The notes beneath the pieces are model-generated. The model was given only the letters and a program-made list of their open reading frames with translations. It was not told the DNA's origin and did no database searches. From contig CM074145.1 of NCBI GenBank assembly GCA_037178625.1, positions 1,426,001 to 1,490,000 of the forward strand: DNA of 64,000 bases. Direction: 5' to 3'. The translations under genes were made by a program, and so were the position numbers. Shown one piece after another: positions 42,025-53,590 of the stretch. Source of the stretch: Skeletonema tropicum (taxonomy: Eukaryota > Bacillariophyta > Thalassiosirophyceae > Thalassiosirales > Thalassiosiraceae). Every line of letters starts with the position of its first letter. The first letter of the stretch is position 1.

Positions 42025-42140
42025 TCTCAAATGTGAATTTGGAACGCTGCCTTTTATCATCATTATCGGGAATATGGAAGTTAGGAATTATGGAAATATG
42101 GGTTTACGTTATTTTGATTCGTCACGAACGAGAAGCCATC

Positions 42141-43055
42141 TGATGATGCGGTCTGTCGTGTCTCCACAAACAAACAAAATCGTAGCCTAAACTAACTCAG
42201 TGTGTTTGTTTGATCACCATGCAATCCGCATCGCTGCCTATCGCTGCTACAGGTTCATGAGCCCACTACGGGCTTGGACCAGCCGCTCCGCTAGACGTGC
42301 GGTCCATTGCCCTCCATGTATTCACGTATGGGGGAAGTCAGCAGCAGTTGGATCCGAGCCACTTCCTCGGCAGTCGACTGCTAACGCATCCGAGATATTT
42401 TCACAACGTCATCGTTGTTCCTCCGCCCTTCCTACACAGGAGTCCCATCGTCGGAGTGTGACCTCCGACATTACACCGTCGTGAACTTATCATACTCCTC
42501 CTGCATGGCGTTTGGAGGCCGCTATTGCTCGAACAGTTTGATACGCACCGATAATACCAGATGGGGGATATGAGCCACCTGCTTCGACAACCTCATTATC
42601 GCTCGACACAAGTGAAGATTTCTCACCCAACAACAACCACTCCTACCAATTGTCGATTGGATCCATAATTGGTTCCTTGGCGTCTGATCAACGGCCAAGG
42701 TATAAAATTTTTATTTTATTTTGTTCGATTGCCAGTGGACGGAGCACTGCTATCGAAAGTGGGAGACATGGCACACAACATTTTATTCCCTGTCGAACAT
42801 TTTATTATTTCTGAGGGGCATTTAAGCAGATGTATTGACAGCTATTCAACGGACTTCTTCCCATTTCATGTCCTATCATAGTTCTTTGCATCTCCTTCGA
42901 TTATCCGCAAGGTATTCCAACCTTGACTCCTCAGTTGACAGCAAAGATGGGGGATGATGATGCGGTCTGTCGTGTCTCCACAAACAAACAAAATCGTAGC
43001 CTAAACTAACTCAGTGTGTTTGTTTGATCACCATGCAATCCGCATCGCTGCTACA
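42141..43055 (+). mobile_element. TRIM copy 2, nested in the 5' LTR
   Basis: Terminal repeats are 42141-42251 (111 bp, with a 10 bp internal duplication CCTATCGCTG) and 42955-43055 (101 bp), otherwise identical. They begin TGATGATGCGG and end GCTGCTACA. The target duplication CCATC is at 42136-42140 and 43056-43060, and the uninterrupted site is seen in the 3' LTR at about 46581. A polypurine tract AAAGATGGGGGA precedes the right repeat. It is the inverse-orientation sibling of 33248-34157. Confidence 0.95.
42252..42264 (+). other. Probable primer-binding site of the TRIM
   Basis: GGTTCATGAGCCC directly follows the left repeat. Its complement GGGCTCATGAACC resembles the anticodon arm of tRNA-Met, with CAT as the anticodon. 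Half-tRNA-Met priming is known for copia of Drosophila and yeast Ty5. This points to a copia-type autonomous partner; inference from the match only. Confidence 0.5.
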
Positions 43056-43632
43056 CCATCTGCCTCGGGAGAAGGACATCTGCTCGTATTTTGGCGGGAT
43101 AAGATTTTATCTCACCACGAGTTGAAGGTCGACCATGACACGTCGACATCGCACAGTCGAAGAAATAAAAATAAACAATAACACCGTGTAGTAAGTAGAC
43201 GCCTATGGCGGATCTTTCTCTCAGTAATACTTCGGGAATCGAGTAGGAATAGCCGTGCCTTAGTGCACCAGTTTCCGGCTAATTTGGGCTTTAGGAATCT
43301 TATCCCCAGCAACGTTGTCTCTCCCAACCTACGACACCAGATCGGGTGAAACCTCTCGCCACCGGCCACGTTCACTTCTTCAGGATCGTCCATTGTCCGC
43401 GGAGCCTTGCAGCTTGTATGGCATTCGACAGATTATTGCTTACTTTAGAGATTTCCATGTCTCGCTGCTCAGACGACTGGCTTCAGATTTACCGAATTAA
43501 TAATCTGTCACCGCACGACTGTTCTAGCAGTTAGAGATCACCCAACTCTCCCTGATGTAAGTGGACTCCGCAATTTATACATAGCGAAATTTCCTTTCAT
43601 ACCAAGTGGGTACCCGTGATAACCAATCAAAA

Positions 43633-46266
43633 ATGGTAGTAGGAACAGCAAATAGGAGGGTTCCTGATCGTGAGGTCAATCATATCATTGCGAGGATCTT
43701 CTTTGATGAACAAGAGGTCGATGGCGCTTTTAAGGCTGCGGGAATCAAGACGCGTTATGATATAACTAATGCGATTAAGGATGATGAAACTCTCAAGAAG
43801 ATGAGGTGGAAAGACCCAGATACGCAATTGGTTGAGATGATGGACCAAACTCAGATGGATGAACTGAAACAAGTTCCTAGTTTTCTCAATTGGCTACAGA
43901 ACACTCACGGCACACTACCGGATCATCCTGTAGATATATGTCACGACAGAATCAGACCCATGTTTGATATGTTTCTAAATATGTCACCAGCTGAGAGACA
44001 GACAGCAGATGCTAACGGTGAAGTTGCATATGATCCAGTTATTGCGGCAGCGTCTGAAAAGAGAAAGGGACTTAATCTTGTCTCTACCACCACTTCGTCT
44101 ACCACCAGGAACAACGGACTGACTACTCCTGCCAATTGTTGGTCGGCTGCTGCCAAAGCATTACTTGCATTCGAAAAGAAGATCAAACCCAATGAAGAGT
44201 CCTGGGCCAAACTTCAGAATGCGTCGGAATGGACGAGATGGAAGATCAAGCATATGGGGATCCTCACCCTCAACGACATGATCGACATTACAACAAACAA
44301 TTACTATGTCCCGGTCGATGGAACGGATGACCCCGATGAAGTCAAGCTCTACAAGAAGAAGAACACTCTACTCTTCATGGCACTGCAAGAATCCGTTGAG
44401 ACGAATGAAGGGCTTACTATCATCAAGAGACACAGCAAGGAAATGGACGGAGTAGCTGTTTGGAGAGATTTATCAAGTCATTATGATGACAACATCGCAG
44501 CCATCACCAGGACGAAGTACTTACTTGGACTTATTTGCACCAGCAAGATTCCTGCCAATCACAAGGGACTTGCCGCCGCAATTGATTCTTTCAGGCGATG
44601 GGTAATTGAGCACAATTATTTCTGCAAGTCTAACCAAAATATCTCAGAAGACCAAGAACTTATCTACTTCGAGAGATACATTGATAGCATCAAGGAACTT
44701 CGCGATACCAAGAAGTTAATGGACGTACAGGAAGATACTGCCATCGGGAATCAGACTGTTGTACGTTCCGCTTCGGCAAAGATCGATTTCTACTACCGTC
44801 AAGCTCAGGAATTGGACGCGGAATTCAAGACGTCCGTAATCAACTCGAGGAGGAAAATTAATGCCAGCATGATCAATGGAGATTTCGTTGCTGATGAGGG
44901 CCTTCTGTGGGACATGGATGTCTATAGTACTGATATCAATGTGAACTCTACCACGCTTGAGGCGGAAGAGTATGATGCCGTTGATGCAATAGACGAGGCC
45001 TATCGTTATATCAATGTCGGAGAAGCTCGCAGACATGGTCAAATGCCGAAGAGAAATTGGGACAAGCTATCTCGTGAGGTGAAGCGTATGTGGCTTAAGA
45101 TTCCGATTAATGATCGTGAGGATATTCTCACAAGTCTTCTTCCAGGACCACCACCTTCCAATACTGAAGAACATCGTATCCCAGGAACTGGAATTTCTGG
45201 CAGAAATGCTCGTGCGACGAATTTAGCTGAATCAGGTAATGTTTCTGAGGATACCATCACTAGTGAACGCTCGGTCAATATGGGATATATTCAAGCGATG
45301 CGTGCACGTTCTACCGCCGCTCAAGAAACCCAAGACACCGTACCTTGTATTCCAAGGGATCCTTTCGTACCGGCAAGACTCATGTCTCGCCAGAACAAGT
45401 CTCCGAATCAACTAATTCCCATCAAGCGAGGAGAAAATGGTCAGCTGAGGAAGATATCAGTTGCAACTACTCTTCAGCACGCTGGATTTCCAGATGTGGT
45501 ATTGAATCCTCCCAAGAATCCTTCGACGGAAGAACGCAGTGTGAATATGACTTTCACAGCGCGCGTAAGCAATTTGAATCGGTATGAGAACACCAACAAT
45601 TTTGAGGATTTTAGTCTATTTCGTGCACTGGTGGACGGTGGAGCAAACTCAGGATTGGGAAATCCGAAGTATCTTAGACGTCTATGGTATGCTGATCCAG
45701 CCAGGTATATCAACGTTACCGGTTTTGATGGGAACAAAATCAGTCAACTCCAGATTGCATCATTTGCCGGGAAGGTTAAGACGTGCGAGGGAATCCCAGT
45801 CATTCTAGTTTTTCATGAGTATGGAGAGATCGAAGACGGACCTACTATTCACTCCAAGATTCAAATGACTTGTGCCGGATGCGAAGTCGGAGACCTTCCT
45901 ATTGAGATGGGTGGAACTCAGAAGATTGTTACTTCTACGAGGAATGGAAGCTGTACTATCCCCATCACGTTCAAGGACGGACTACCCTTTATCCATATGT
46001 CTTATCCTACGGAGGATGATTTGAATGACCTTCAGTGGATTGAAATGACTCAGTCGACACCTTGGAATCCCAACGTTTTTGATGGAGAATGTCCCACCGT
46101 TGTAAGTAAAGGGGGTCCTAATTTTGTGCTGAGAAACCTTAACGAGACTGTTTTACTTGAGGTAAGGAAGCGTCGGGAAATAGTACTCACAGATACTCTT
46201 TATGGAGATGGAAACTCTTGGGGGCCCAGTAGAAATTCGGTAGAGGATTGGGGAGACATTGATTAG
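43633..46266 (+). CDS. Gag-protease-like polyprotein of the LTR retrotransposon
   Basis: 877 residues from ATG 43633. The N-terminal 550 residues are charged and helical with no sequence-recognisable domain, as is usual for Gag. No CCHC zinc knuckle is seen. Around residue 680 FRALVDGGANSGLGNPKYL fits a retropepsin-like aspartic protease active site (DGGA in place of DSGA/DTGA). The following 180 residues may complete the protease fold. The ORF is intact from end to end, consistent with recent activity. It ends 200 bp before the 3' LTR, with no space for reverse transcriptase. Confidence 0.75.
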   Translation: MVVGTANRRVPDREVNHIIARIFFDEQEVDGAFKAAGIKTRYDITNAIKDDETLKKMRWKDPDTQLVEMMDQTQMDELKQVPSFLNWLQNTHGTLPDHPVDICHDRIRPMFDMFLNMSPAERQTADANGEVAYDPVIAAASEKRKGLNLVSTTTSSTTRNNGLTTPANCWSAAAKALLAFEKKIKPNEESWAKLQNASEWTRWKIKHMGILTLNDMIDITTNNYYVPVDGTDDPDEVKLYKKKNTLLFMALQESVETNEGLTIIKRHSKEMDGVAVWRDLSSHYDDNIAAITRTKYLLGLICTSKIPANHKGLAAAIDSFRRWVIEHNYFCKSNQNISEDQELIYFERYIDSIKELRDTKKLMDVQEDTAIGNQTVVRSASAKIDFYYRQAQELDAEFKTSVINSRRKINASMINGDFVADEGLLWDMDVYSTDINVNSTTLEAEEYDAVDAIDEAYRYINVGEARRHGQMPKRNWDKLSREVKRMWLKIPINDREDILTSLLPGPPPSNTEEHRIPGTGISGRNARATNLAESGNVSEDTITSERSVNMGYIQAMRARSTAAQETQDTVPCIPRDPFVPARLMSRQNKSPNQLIPIKRGENGQLRKISVATTLQHAGFPDVVLNPPKNPSTEERSVNMTFTARVSNLNRYENTNNFEDFSLFRALVDGGANSGLGNPKYLRRLWYADPARYINVTGFDGNKISQLQIASFAGKVKTCEGIPVILVFHEYGEIEDGPTIHSKIQMTCAGCEVGDLPIEMGGTQKIVTSTRNGSCTIPITFKDGLPFIHMSYPTEDDLNDLQWIEMTQSTPWNPNVFDGECPTVVSKGGPNFVLRNLNETVLLEVRKRREIVLTDTLYGDGNSWGPSRNSVEDWGDID

Positions 46267-46471
46267 GAATGAAGGAAGGAATTCGGTAGAGGATCAGGAA
46301 GTTAGTGTTTTAGGAATTGGGGAGAAAAATGGGGAGAGAAGGAATGATTCAGATGAAAATTATATCGGTTAAGAACTGGAAAGAAAATTGGGGAGAGATA
46401 GTTTTAGGAAGGACAGATGGGAATAGTTTTGTTGTATGGAAAGAATGATGACTGCTATGCAGGTTGGGGAG

Positions 46472-46975
46472 TCTCAAATGTGAATTTGGAACGCTGCCTT
46501 TTATCATCATTATCGGGAATATGGAAGTTAGGAATTATGGAAATATGGGTTTACGTTATTTTGATTCGTCACGAACGAGAAGCCATCTGCCTCGGGAGAA
46601 GGACATCTGCTCGTATTTTGGCGGGATAAGATTTTATCTCCCACGAGTTGAAGGTCGACCATGACACGTCGACATCGCACAGTCGAAGAAATAAAAATAA
46701 ACAATAACACCGTGTAGTAAGTAGACGCCTATGGCGGATCTTTCTCTCAGTAATACTTCGGGAATCGAGTAGGAATAGCCGTGCCTTAGTGCACCAGTTT
46801 CCGGCTAATTTGGGCTTTAGGAATCTTATCCCCAGCAACGTTGTCTCTCCCAACCTACGACACCAGATCGGGTGAAACCTCTCGCCACCGGCCACGTTCA
46901 CTTCTTCAGGATCGTCCATTGTCCGCGGAGCCTTGCAGCTTGTATGGCATTCGACAGATTATTGCTTACTTTAGA
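46472..46975 (+). repeat. 3' LTR of the retrotransposon
   Basis: Starts TCTCAAATGTG and ends CTTACTTTAGA. It is uninterrupted and so defines the LTR sequence that the TRIM split at 42140/43056. The segment AAATAAAAATAAACAATAA at about 46690 may be A-rich regulatory or polyadenylation sequence. Confidence 0.92.
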
Positions 46976-47160
46976 GTCACGACGCGACAGTGACAATTAT
47001 TTCCCGCCAGTAGTAGGCGCAATACAAAGGCGACAAAAAGGTGAAGTAGCAAGTAAGTAGGTACATCATTCACCTCATTCTTCATGACATGACACGAGTA
47101 GTATCTACTACTAAAATAATATAAACTTTGCTTTCTCTAGACGATGTTCGCAAGTATTAC

Positions 47161-47240
47161 TATTGTAGGGATTCAGACAATCATATAACAGAAATTTTAA
47201 AGTATGTACATCTGATTATAATATTGTAGGGATTCAGACA
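47161..47240 (-). repeat. 42 bp LINE-tail insertion with 19 bp target duplication
   Basis: The direct repeats TATTGTAGGGATTCAGACA lie at 47161-47179 and 47222-47240. Between them are 42 bp containing TATAACAGAAATTTTAAAG and TCTGATTA, in the same order as the tail of the LINE at 12676. A perfect 19 bp duplication around so short an insert is best explained by target-primed reverse transcription that aborted almost immediately. Confidence 0.7.
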
Positions 47241-48100
47241 GTGCACGACATGATGATGTCTTGCGCGTCGTCAGGTGTAGAGAAGCTGACCTCAAGCACA
47301 AATTGAGGTCATATGTACTGCTTGTAATTTCGTACGATGTTGCTGTGTTGAATGTCAGAAGGAACATTGGCAGCATCACAAGCGAGAGTGCAAGATAAGG
47401 GCCGCTGAACTACGTGACAAGGTTTCATTCAAGCAGCCTGAAAGCAGTACGTTGGTGATTGCCCCATTTGGTGTTTACCGCTACCACTTGATAGAAATAA
47501 ATCGAAAGTGATGTCATGCTGCAGCAAGAGAATCTTGTGGTGGCTTGCTTTGCCAATAGAAGCGGGAGATCTCTGAAGCAGAGTTGTCCATTCTGCCGGG
47601 AACGGTTGCCAAAGATGAAGACGAAGCCAATCTGATTACAATAAGGAGGGTAGAAACGAATGATCCGGTTGCAACACATGAAATGGGCATAAAGCACTTT
47701 AATGATGGAGATTAAGTATGGGCTTGCATTCTACCATTTCAAAGATGCAGCCGGCCGGCGGCGGTTGTTGCTGTTGCCGCTGACGGCGGTACCGGCCGAC
47801 GCATGGTGGCAGCCGCCATTGCGTACAGCAGAGGGGACACCGACACCACCATGGCGGCCGTTGTTGCCGTCGATAGAGGGTTGTGAAGACATGATGTTAT
47901 TTACTATGATTGTTGTTTTGGTTGTACCATAGGCGATGTAGGATATTTTTCGATGGCTTTCATTCGATAATATAGACTAGACCGGACCAGCTCGGCTGCT
48001 GGTCCGCTAGCGTAGCCCCCCCGAAATGGGTCTTGACGGACAATTATTCTTGTTGTATGAGAACGAACGCTCCGAAGCGGCTCTAACTCTAGCGGTAGCG
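47241..48100. other. Intergenic, no confident gene
   Basis: A GC-rich triplet stretch (GCCGGCCGGCGGCGGTTG, 47751-47830) and short open frames without domains. Nothing recognised. Confidence 0.4.
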
Positions 48101-48552
48101 GTAATCTGTCGAATGCCATACAAGCTGCGTGCAGCCCTGAGATCAGAACGGTCCGGAAGAAGTGAACGTGGCCGGTGGCGAGAGGTTTCACCCGATCAGG
48201 CGTCGGAATAGGGAGAGACAACGTTGCTGGGGATAAGATTCTTAGAGCTTCAACTAGCTGGAAACTGGTGCACTACGGCACATCTCTTCCTACTCGATTC
48301 CCGAAGTATTACTGAGAGAAAGATCCGCCATCGGCGTCTACTTACTACACGGTGTTTATTGTTTATTTTCTATTCTTCAACTGTGAGGCATCGAGCGACG
48401 TGTCATGGTCGATCTTCAACTCTCGATGAGATAAAATCTTATCCCGCCAAAAGAACAAGCAGATGTCCGATTCCGTGACGAATCAAAATAACGTAAATCC
48501 ATGTTCACATAATTCCTAAATCCAATATTCCCGATAATGATGATGGAAAGGC
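48101..48552 (-). repeat. Diverged solo LTR related to the retrotransposon LTR
   Basis: Reverse complement of most of the 504 bp LTR, with many substitutions. Examples are GAATGCCATACAAGCTGC, AACGTTGCTGGGGATAAGAT, TACTGAGAGAAAGATCCGCC and ATCTTATCCCGCCAAAA. Both terminal parts are lost or degraded, and no second LTR or interior is nearby. This is an older member of the same family. Confidence 0.85.
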
Positions 48553-48654
48553 ATCTGGCCTGGGGTCGTAATTTGTAATCCTTGACATCGCTCTTGCACC
48601 TTCCACTTGACTTGTCGCTGCAATACCTACATAATTGCCATCATAATCATAACA

Positions 48655-51614
48655 ATGAAGCTCTGGACACTGGCAGAAATTAGCGACGAGCTAGCCACAG
48701 CTCCTCAAATTCAAGTATCTTCAGCGCCCGACAATAATCTCATCACACTCAACAAAAAAACCGTTTGCCACCTTCCCTACGTTTTCCCCTTCACCACATC
48801 AAGCATCCCAGATAACGCAATCGGGTCATATGAGGGCTTCGCAGCCATCGCTCTGGCAGCTCAACATTTAAACACTGGCGATGGATCTATTGTGCCAGAA
48901 GTTGCAGCGCTGGGAAATGATAAATGTGGAATACGATTCGATGTTGCTGCATATGACACGGAAAATTCGGAAAGCATAGCAGTGGATCAAGTTATTCGAT
49001 TTACTGATCGGGCAAATCCAAAAGAAAGTGCTGATGGGGAAAATAATTTGCTATCAAGGACCCCATGCGTCATACTAGGTGCTGCTCGCTCAGCAGTGTC
49101 GATGCCAACTAGTATCATTTCGGGATTAAGAGGATTCCCTCAAATTTCTCCCATCTCTACGTCACCAGCACTGGATGACAAATCTCAATTCAAATATTTC
49201 GCAAGAACGATACCGAATGACGACGGCACTTCGATACCACTCATTGCACGTCTCAATTCCGGCAGTGATGGAGATAATAATATTTCTGACGGAAACGATG
49301 AATCCGAGGCATGGGGAGTTGACTTCCTTGCAGTAGTATATGTAGATGACGCCTACGGTAATGGCTTTGCCAAGGGCATTCAAGCGGCAGCACAAGCAAT
49401 GGCAACAGGAATGAAAGTTCAAACATACTCCATACCCTTCAACGCAGATGAAGAACAAGTAGAAAGGCTTATAGCTAGCTTGAAGGAATCACAAATCATG
49501 TACTTTTTCGGGATATTGAATCCGGTTTCTTTGGTGGATAAAGTGATGACTGCTGCGGCTAATGCTGGTATTGCTGGGACGGGAAAACACACGTGGTTGT
49601 TTAGTGATGCTGTGGGGAGTGGAATCACTGGGCGGAATTTCACGGTGGGAAGTCCATTGGAACGGGCATACAGAGGAACTGGAATGTTGAGTGCACGTGG
49701 TGGGATTCCAGGTATGAAGGCATTTGATGCGTTGGCGGAGGGGATGCGTGAACTTGGTGAAAGTGTGGAGGATAAGAAGTTTTTGTACTCGTTATTGCCA
49801 AAGTACAACTCAACGGGACAACTTATCAATCTAACCGAAGTTACCGAATCAGATTCCTATTTGAAGAGTCCTGGACTTGTGGCTCCATTTTTGTATGATG
49901 CTGTGATTACTGCAGGACTGTCGGCATGCAAACTCAAAATGAATCACAACACAACTGCAGGTAGCTTTGCATTGGGCGTAGATGATCACTACAAAGCGAT
50001 TGTTAACTCAACCTTTGAGGGATCATCAGGCACAATTTCATTCAACCCCGAGACTGGTACACGCAATCCTAAATCGGCATTATTCTCCCTTGTCAACTTT
50101 GTGGATGATCCTGATGCTAGCAGTTCAAATGTAGTCCAATTCATGAGCCAAGAGACGGATGTGTTCGAGTCTGGAGCATGGAGAAGCTTGCGTCCATTTG
50201 TATTCAATGATGGAAACACCGATGTGCCGTCGGATCTGCCCGAGACAGATGTTGATCGCAATTACATTCCAACAGGTTTACGTGCAGTAGGGCTTGTACT
50301 ATGCGGTGTGATTATTGCTTTGTCAGTTGGGTTCACTGTGTGGACGAAGAAGAAGGAGAAGCTTCGTGTAGTGAGGGCAGCGCAGCCAATCTTTTTGTAC
50401 ATCATCGCTATTGGGACATTGCTAATGGGATGTGCAATTATTCCTCTCTCGCTAGACCCAGGTGTCGTTTCGTTGGAAGGTGCAAGCATTGCCTGCATAT
50501 CTTTGCCGTGGTTGCTTGCTTGTGGGTTTTCAATGACGTTCTCCGCTCTCTTTACAAAGACGCATCGAATTCATTCTATCATGAAGAATGCGGCGGCATT
50601 CAAACGGGTGAAAGTGACTGCTCGTGACGTGGCGAAGCCAATGGTGTGTCTTTTATTGGTCAATATCATCACTTTGACTGTCTGGACGGCGATAGATCCA
50701 TTGTTTAGTAAGACCATCGTACTGGAGAGCAACAGACTCGGTCAGGCGACGGAGACTGAAAGTGTATGCTATTCTGAACATCGAAGTATTTTCTTGTCTG
50801 TTTTGGGAGTCACCAACTTTGGAGCACTCTGCGTTGCCTTTGTCGAAGCTTACCTTGCACGCAATATATCTGTTGAGCTGAGTGAGAGCGCTTACATCAT
50901 GAAAGCTATTGGCCTCATCTTATGGGTATCTCTTATGGGCATTCCTGTTATGATTATTGCCAGAGACAATGTAAGTACGAAGTTGTTCGAAAACAATAGT
51001 GCTTTACTCACATTGCTGATCTCATTACACATTTTTTTTTATGCACTATTACTATTCTTCGGCTTATAAAGGTGCTGGCGTTTTATTTCGTTGCAGTAGC
51101 CATAATCTTCACAGTGTGCATCTCCATTTTATGTCTCATCTTCGTTCCCAAAATTCTTGCAACAAAGAAGCCGCCAGTAGAGAAACGCAGTCCACTGGCA
51201 AGATTCGGAGGTCCTCGAACCTCTCGCAGTGAAAGTGAAAGTGAAAGCGATGGGATCAAGATTCTCAGCACTCCAGTAGCAATTGCACAATTGGAGGAGG
51301 AGAATCGCAAGCTTAAAAATGTTTTGGTTGGTTCTGGTCGAAGGTTATCAAGCGTGTTGAATGATGAAGAGGCTGGACCTGGATCCAGAAGGCAATCGCA
51401 ATCGCACATGTCAAATGGTTCAATGGCTGAATCGGACGCTGTTGCTGCTACAGAGAAGGAGAAGCTGGTGACGTTTGAAAGTTCAAATAACGACGGCATT
51501 GAAAATAACACTCACACGACAAGAGAACTGATTTCCTCAGCGAAAGGGGAATCCTTAGCGAAAGGGGAATTGGTTACAACGGACCTACAATCGGAGGTAC
51601 GACTAGATGAATGA
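48655..51614 (+). CDS. Class C GPCR, GABA-B-receptor-like
   Basis: Exons 48655-50970 and 51072-51614 with a 101 bp intron (GTAAGT...AAAG); 952 residues. Residues about 40-520 form a periplasmic-binding-protein type I (ligand-binding Venus flytrap) domain: GFAAIALAAQHLN, GAARSAVSMPTSIIS, FLAVVYVDDAYGNGFAKG. There is no Cys-rich domain. Seven membrane spans run from about 535 to 795 (starting GLRAVGLVLCGVIIALSVGF). RAAQPIFLYI after span 1 and FVPK after span 7 are typical. The last span lies in exon 2. A Ser/Glu-rich tail holds IAQLEEENRKLKNVL, a likely coiled coil as in GABA-B subunits. No proper signal peptide follows ATG 48655. The frame upstream (IIAIIIIT) is hydrophobic but lacks an ATG, so a 5' exon may be missing. 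Confidence 0.88.
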
Positions 51615-51959
51615 GATTGATGAAGAATGAGAAGGAGACGAGAGGAGACATTGAAATGAAGAAATGACCAATATGATGATTACGCTGTCTCTGTGGTTGT
51701 GGTAATGGTGCGCCGAATGCGTTGAAGTAGTACGAGAGTGTTACTTGATCCTCATCTCATTGTTCCTTACGCTTGTCATGCGCTTCTTTTGCAATTTTGA
51801 TGTGATGCAACCACAATCGCCTAGTAGCCAGATTCATATTGCTTATTCCGTCAATACTACGCTCTGCTTTTTGTTGGTGAAAGCTCGGCGACGAATAATC
51901 TCGATGCTGACTATACCATACCAATTGCTCGGCTAACTCTGCACTCTCTATCCGCTTTT

Positions 51960-52740
51960 CAGTGACTGTGATCCATGAGCAATTCAATTCCGCTCATGCC
52001 TTTGCGGGAGTGCAACGTTGCGACGTCATACCAGATCATATTCATATGCAACTGCTGGTGGGCGTCTCCATTATGAGTTTTGCCAATGCTTGAAGCCATT
52101 CCTTGACAAGATATCTCTAAAGAAGTCATCCCAACCCAACCGAGGTCCCCTTGCGCTTCTATCGCTGCTTGCACCGTCAGGTGATTTGTCGTAGCTCGCA
52201 TCTCTCCCCCATTCGCATATTGTACTACCAATTCCGCCACTGTGCGTGAATAGTATTTGTCTGATATTTTCCGGGAGTCCTTTCTTCCGGTTCCGGAGTC
52301 CTGCTATTACTTTATCACGTTTCGCAGCCATATCTGGGTGAGAACACTGGAACACGTGTGCTATTGTTTTGTCATCGCAATGTGTACAGCACGGGCACTG
52401 CGCTACTTGTGTCTCATGATGGTCTCACATTATTTACTGTGGATAGACCATGCATGAGTTTGCTAGTAAATCGCTGTGTTGGCTAAGTGTACTCTTCCGT
52501 CTCACTTCCCCAATATATCATGCTCCAATACTCCTTATCATATTGCTCATCTCCGTCCAAACATGTCTCCGTTTGATGTCCTGTCCGTGTGTTTGATGTA
52601 CTGACAAAGTGTTGGCGCGTTTTATTGACGTAACTTCGCACCTTGGCTGTGATCCATTTGTTCCCTCTATGCAGAAGAGTAAGACTGCTTCTGCTTTTGA
52701 TCCCTCGTACTCATAAAGCATCTGTAAGATTTCGTGCTCA
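51960..52740 (-). pseudogene. Decayed retroelement fragment
   Basis: Several minus-strand frames together read like the end of a reverse-transcriptase-type protein. The clearest part, at about 52410-52300, is a zinc-knuckle-like CPCCTHCDDKTIAHVFQC followed by SHPDMAAKRDKVIAGLR. Stops and frameshifts break it elsewhere (for example frames 52240-51959 and 52721-52518). No ends or target duplication seen. The family is uncertain. Confidence 0.5.
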
Positions 52741-53590
52741 GGTGGTAGATGGTCGGGTTTGTCACTGACACTTGCCGTTGTTTCTCCCGCTAATTCATCA
52801 CATGCAATGCAATGTTAATCAAAAAGCATCTTGGACTTCTGTGCTATGTGGTTTCCAGCATGAATCACAATCACTTTCATCCGTATTTCTTCTTTTTTGC
52901 AGTATCTTGGTGTCCTTGTTGATCATGATTTTATATACTTACTGACCACTCCAAATCCAAATGGTACCATACTTTCTGCCTCAGATGCTGATTTGTCCTG
53001 ACCTGTCTACAACTCGCGGCGGCCGATTGCTGGTAATAAAAGCTCCTGACTCATTATCAAACCATTGAGTGTTCGGCAATTTTTGAAGTCTGAAGTGGTG
53101 CGGACTGCTCCTGACTTGGTCAAGAGCAGAGTACAAACCACTGGTGGGCCCTCTCAGAGAGGCGACATTATCTATGCTAATAATTGATAAGTAACTAACA
53201 TGTTGTGCTGCCATTTTACATTAGTACAATACCTCCTCAGTCCTCAGCAGCATTCTATGTACTTATTATTAGGATGAAACACAAGGCTTTATGGCATTAC
53301 CGTTCGGTTTTCCACTTCCGGAATCTTCTGGTTGCTTCTGCCTCGCTCTCTTGACTTCTCACAACTAAATTCGTAAGACGGAAAGCTAAAGGATAAATTC
53401 GAGGTGATCTTTCTGTCTGACGAGTATCTGATGATGTCTTTATGTCCACATGTGTACCGTGCGTCCGAAAAAATCTTTTGCATCAATGATTTATGCTCAA
53501 ACTCACGCACTGCTCGGATTTTATCATGAAAATGAACACGAAGAAGTAATCACAAACTGCTCATCCTACTTCGTCCTGCCAATAATAACA
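52741..53590. other. Upstream region of urease, no separate gene seen
   Basis: Short open frames without content. A second in-frame ATG at 53486 could extend the urease N-terminus, but the sequence from 53591 fits a presequence better. Confidence 0.4.

Larger units (their letters stand above)
42025..46975 (+). mobile_element. LTR retrotransposon with only a Gag-protease ORF
   Basis: The 5' LTR is 42025-43449 (interrupted by a TRIM at 42141-43055) and the 3' LTR 46472-46975 (504 bp). The flanking 5 bp duplication is GTCAC at 42020-42024 and 46976-46980. Outside the TRIM the LTRs differ by about one position, so insertion is recent. Termini are TCT...AGA instead of TG...CA. A purine-rich tract (AGGTTGGGGAG) precedes the 3' LTR. 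The interior codes for one 877-residue Gag-protease-like protein, with no integrase, reverse transcriptase or RNase H. It must rely on another element's enzymes. The Ty1/copia or gypsy class cannot be fixed without reverse transcriptase. Confidence 0.9.

Noticed and set aside
42252..42294. Genuine tRNA gene next to the TRIM repeat
   Set aside because: Only a 5'-half-like arrangement is present, in antisense; no T arm or acceptor stem pairs, so a primer site is the simpler reading.
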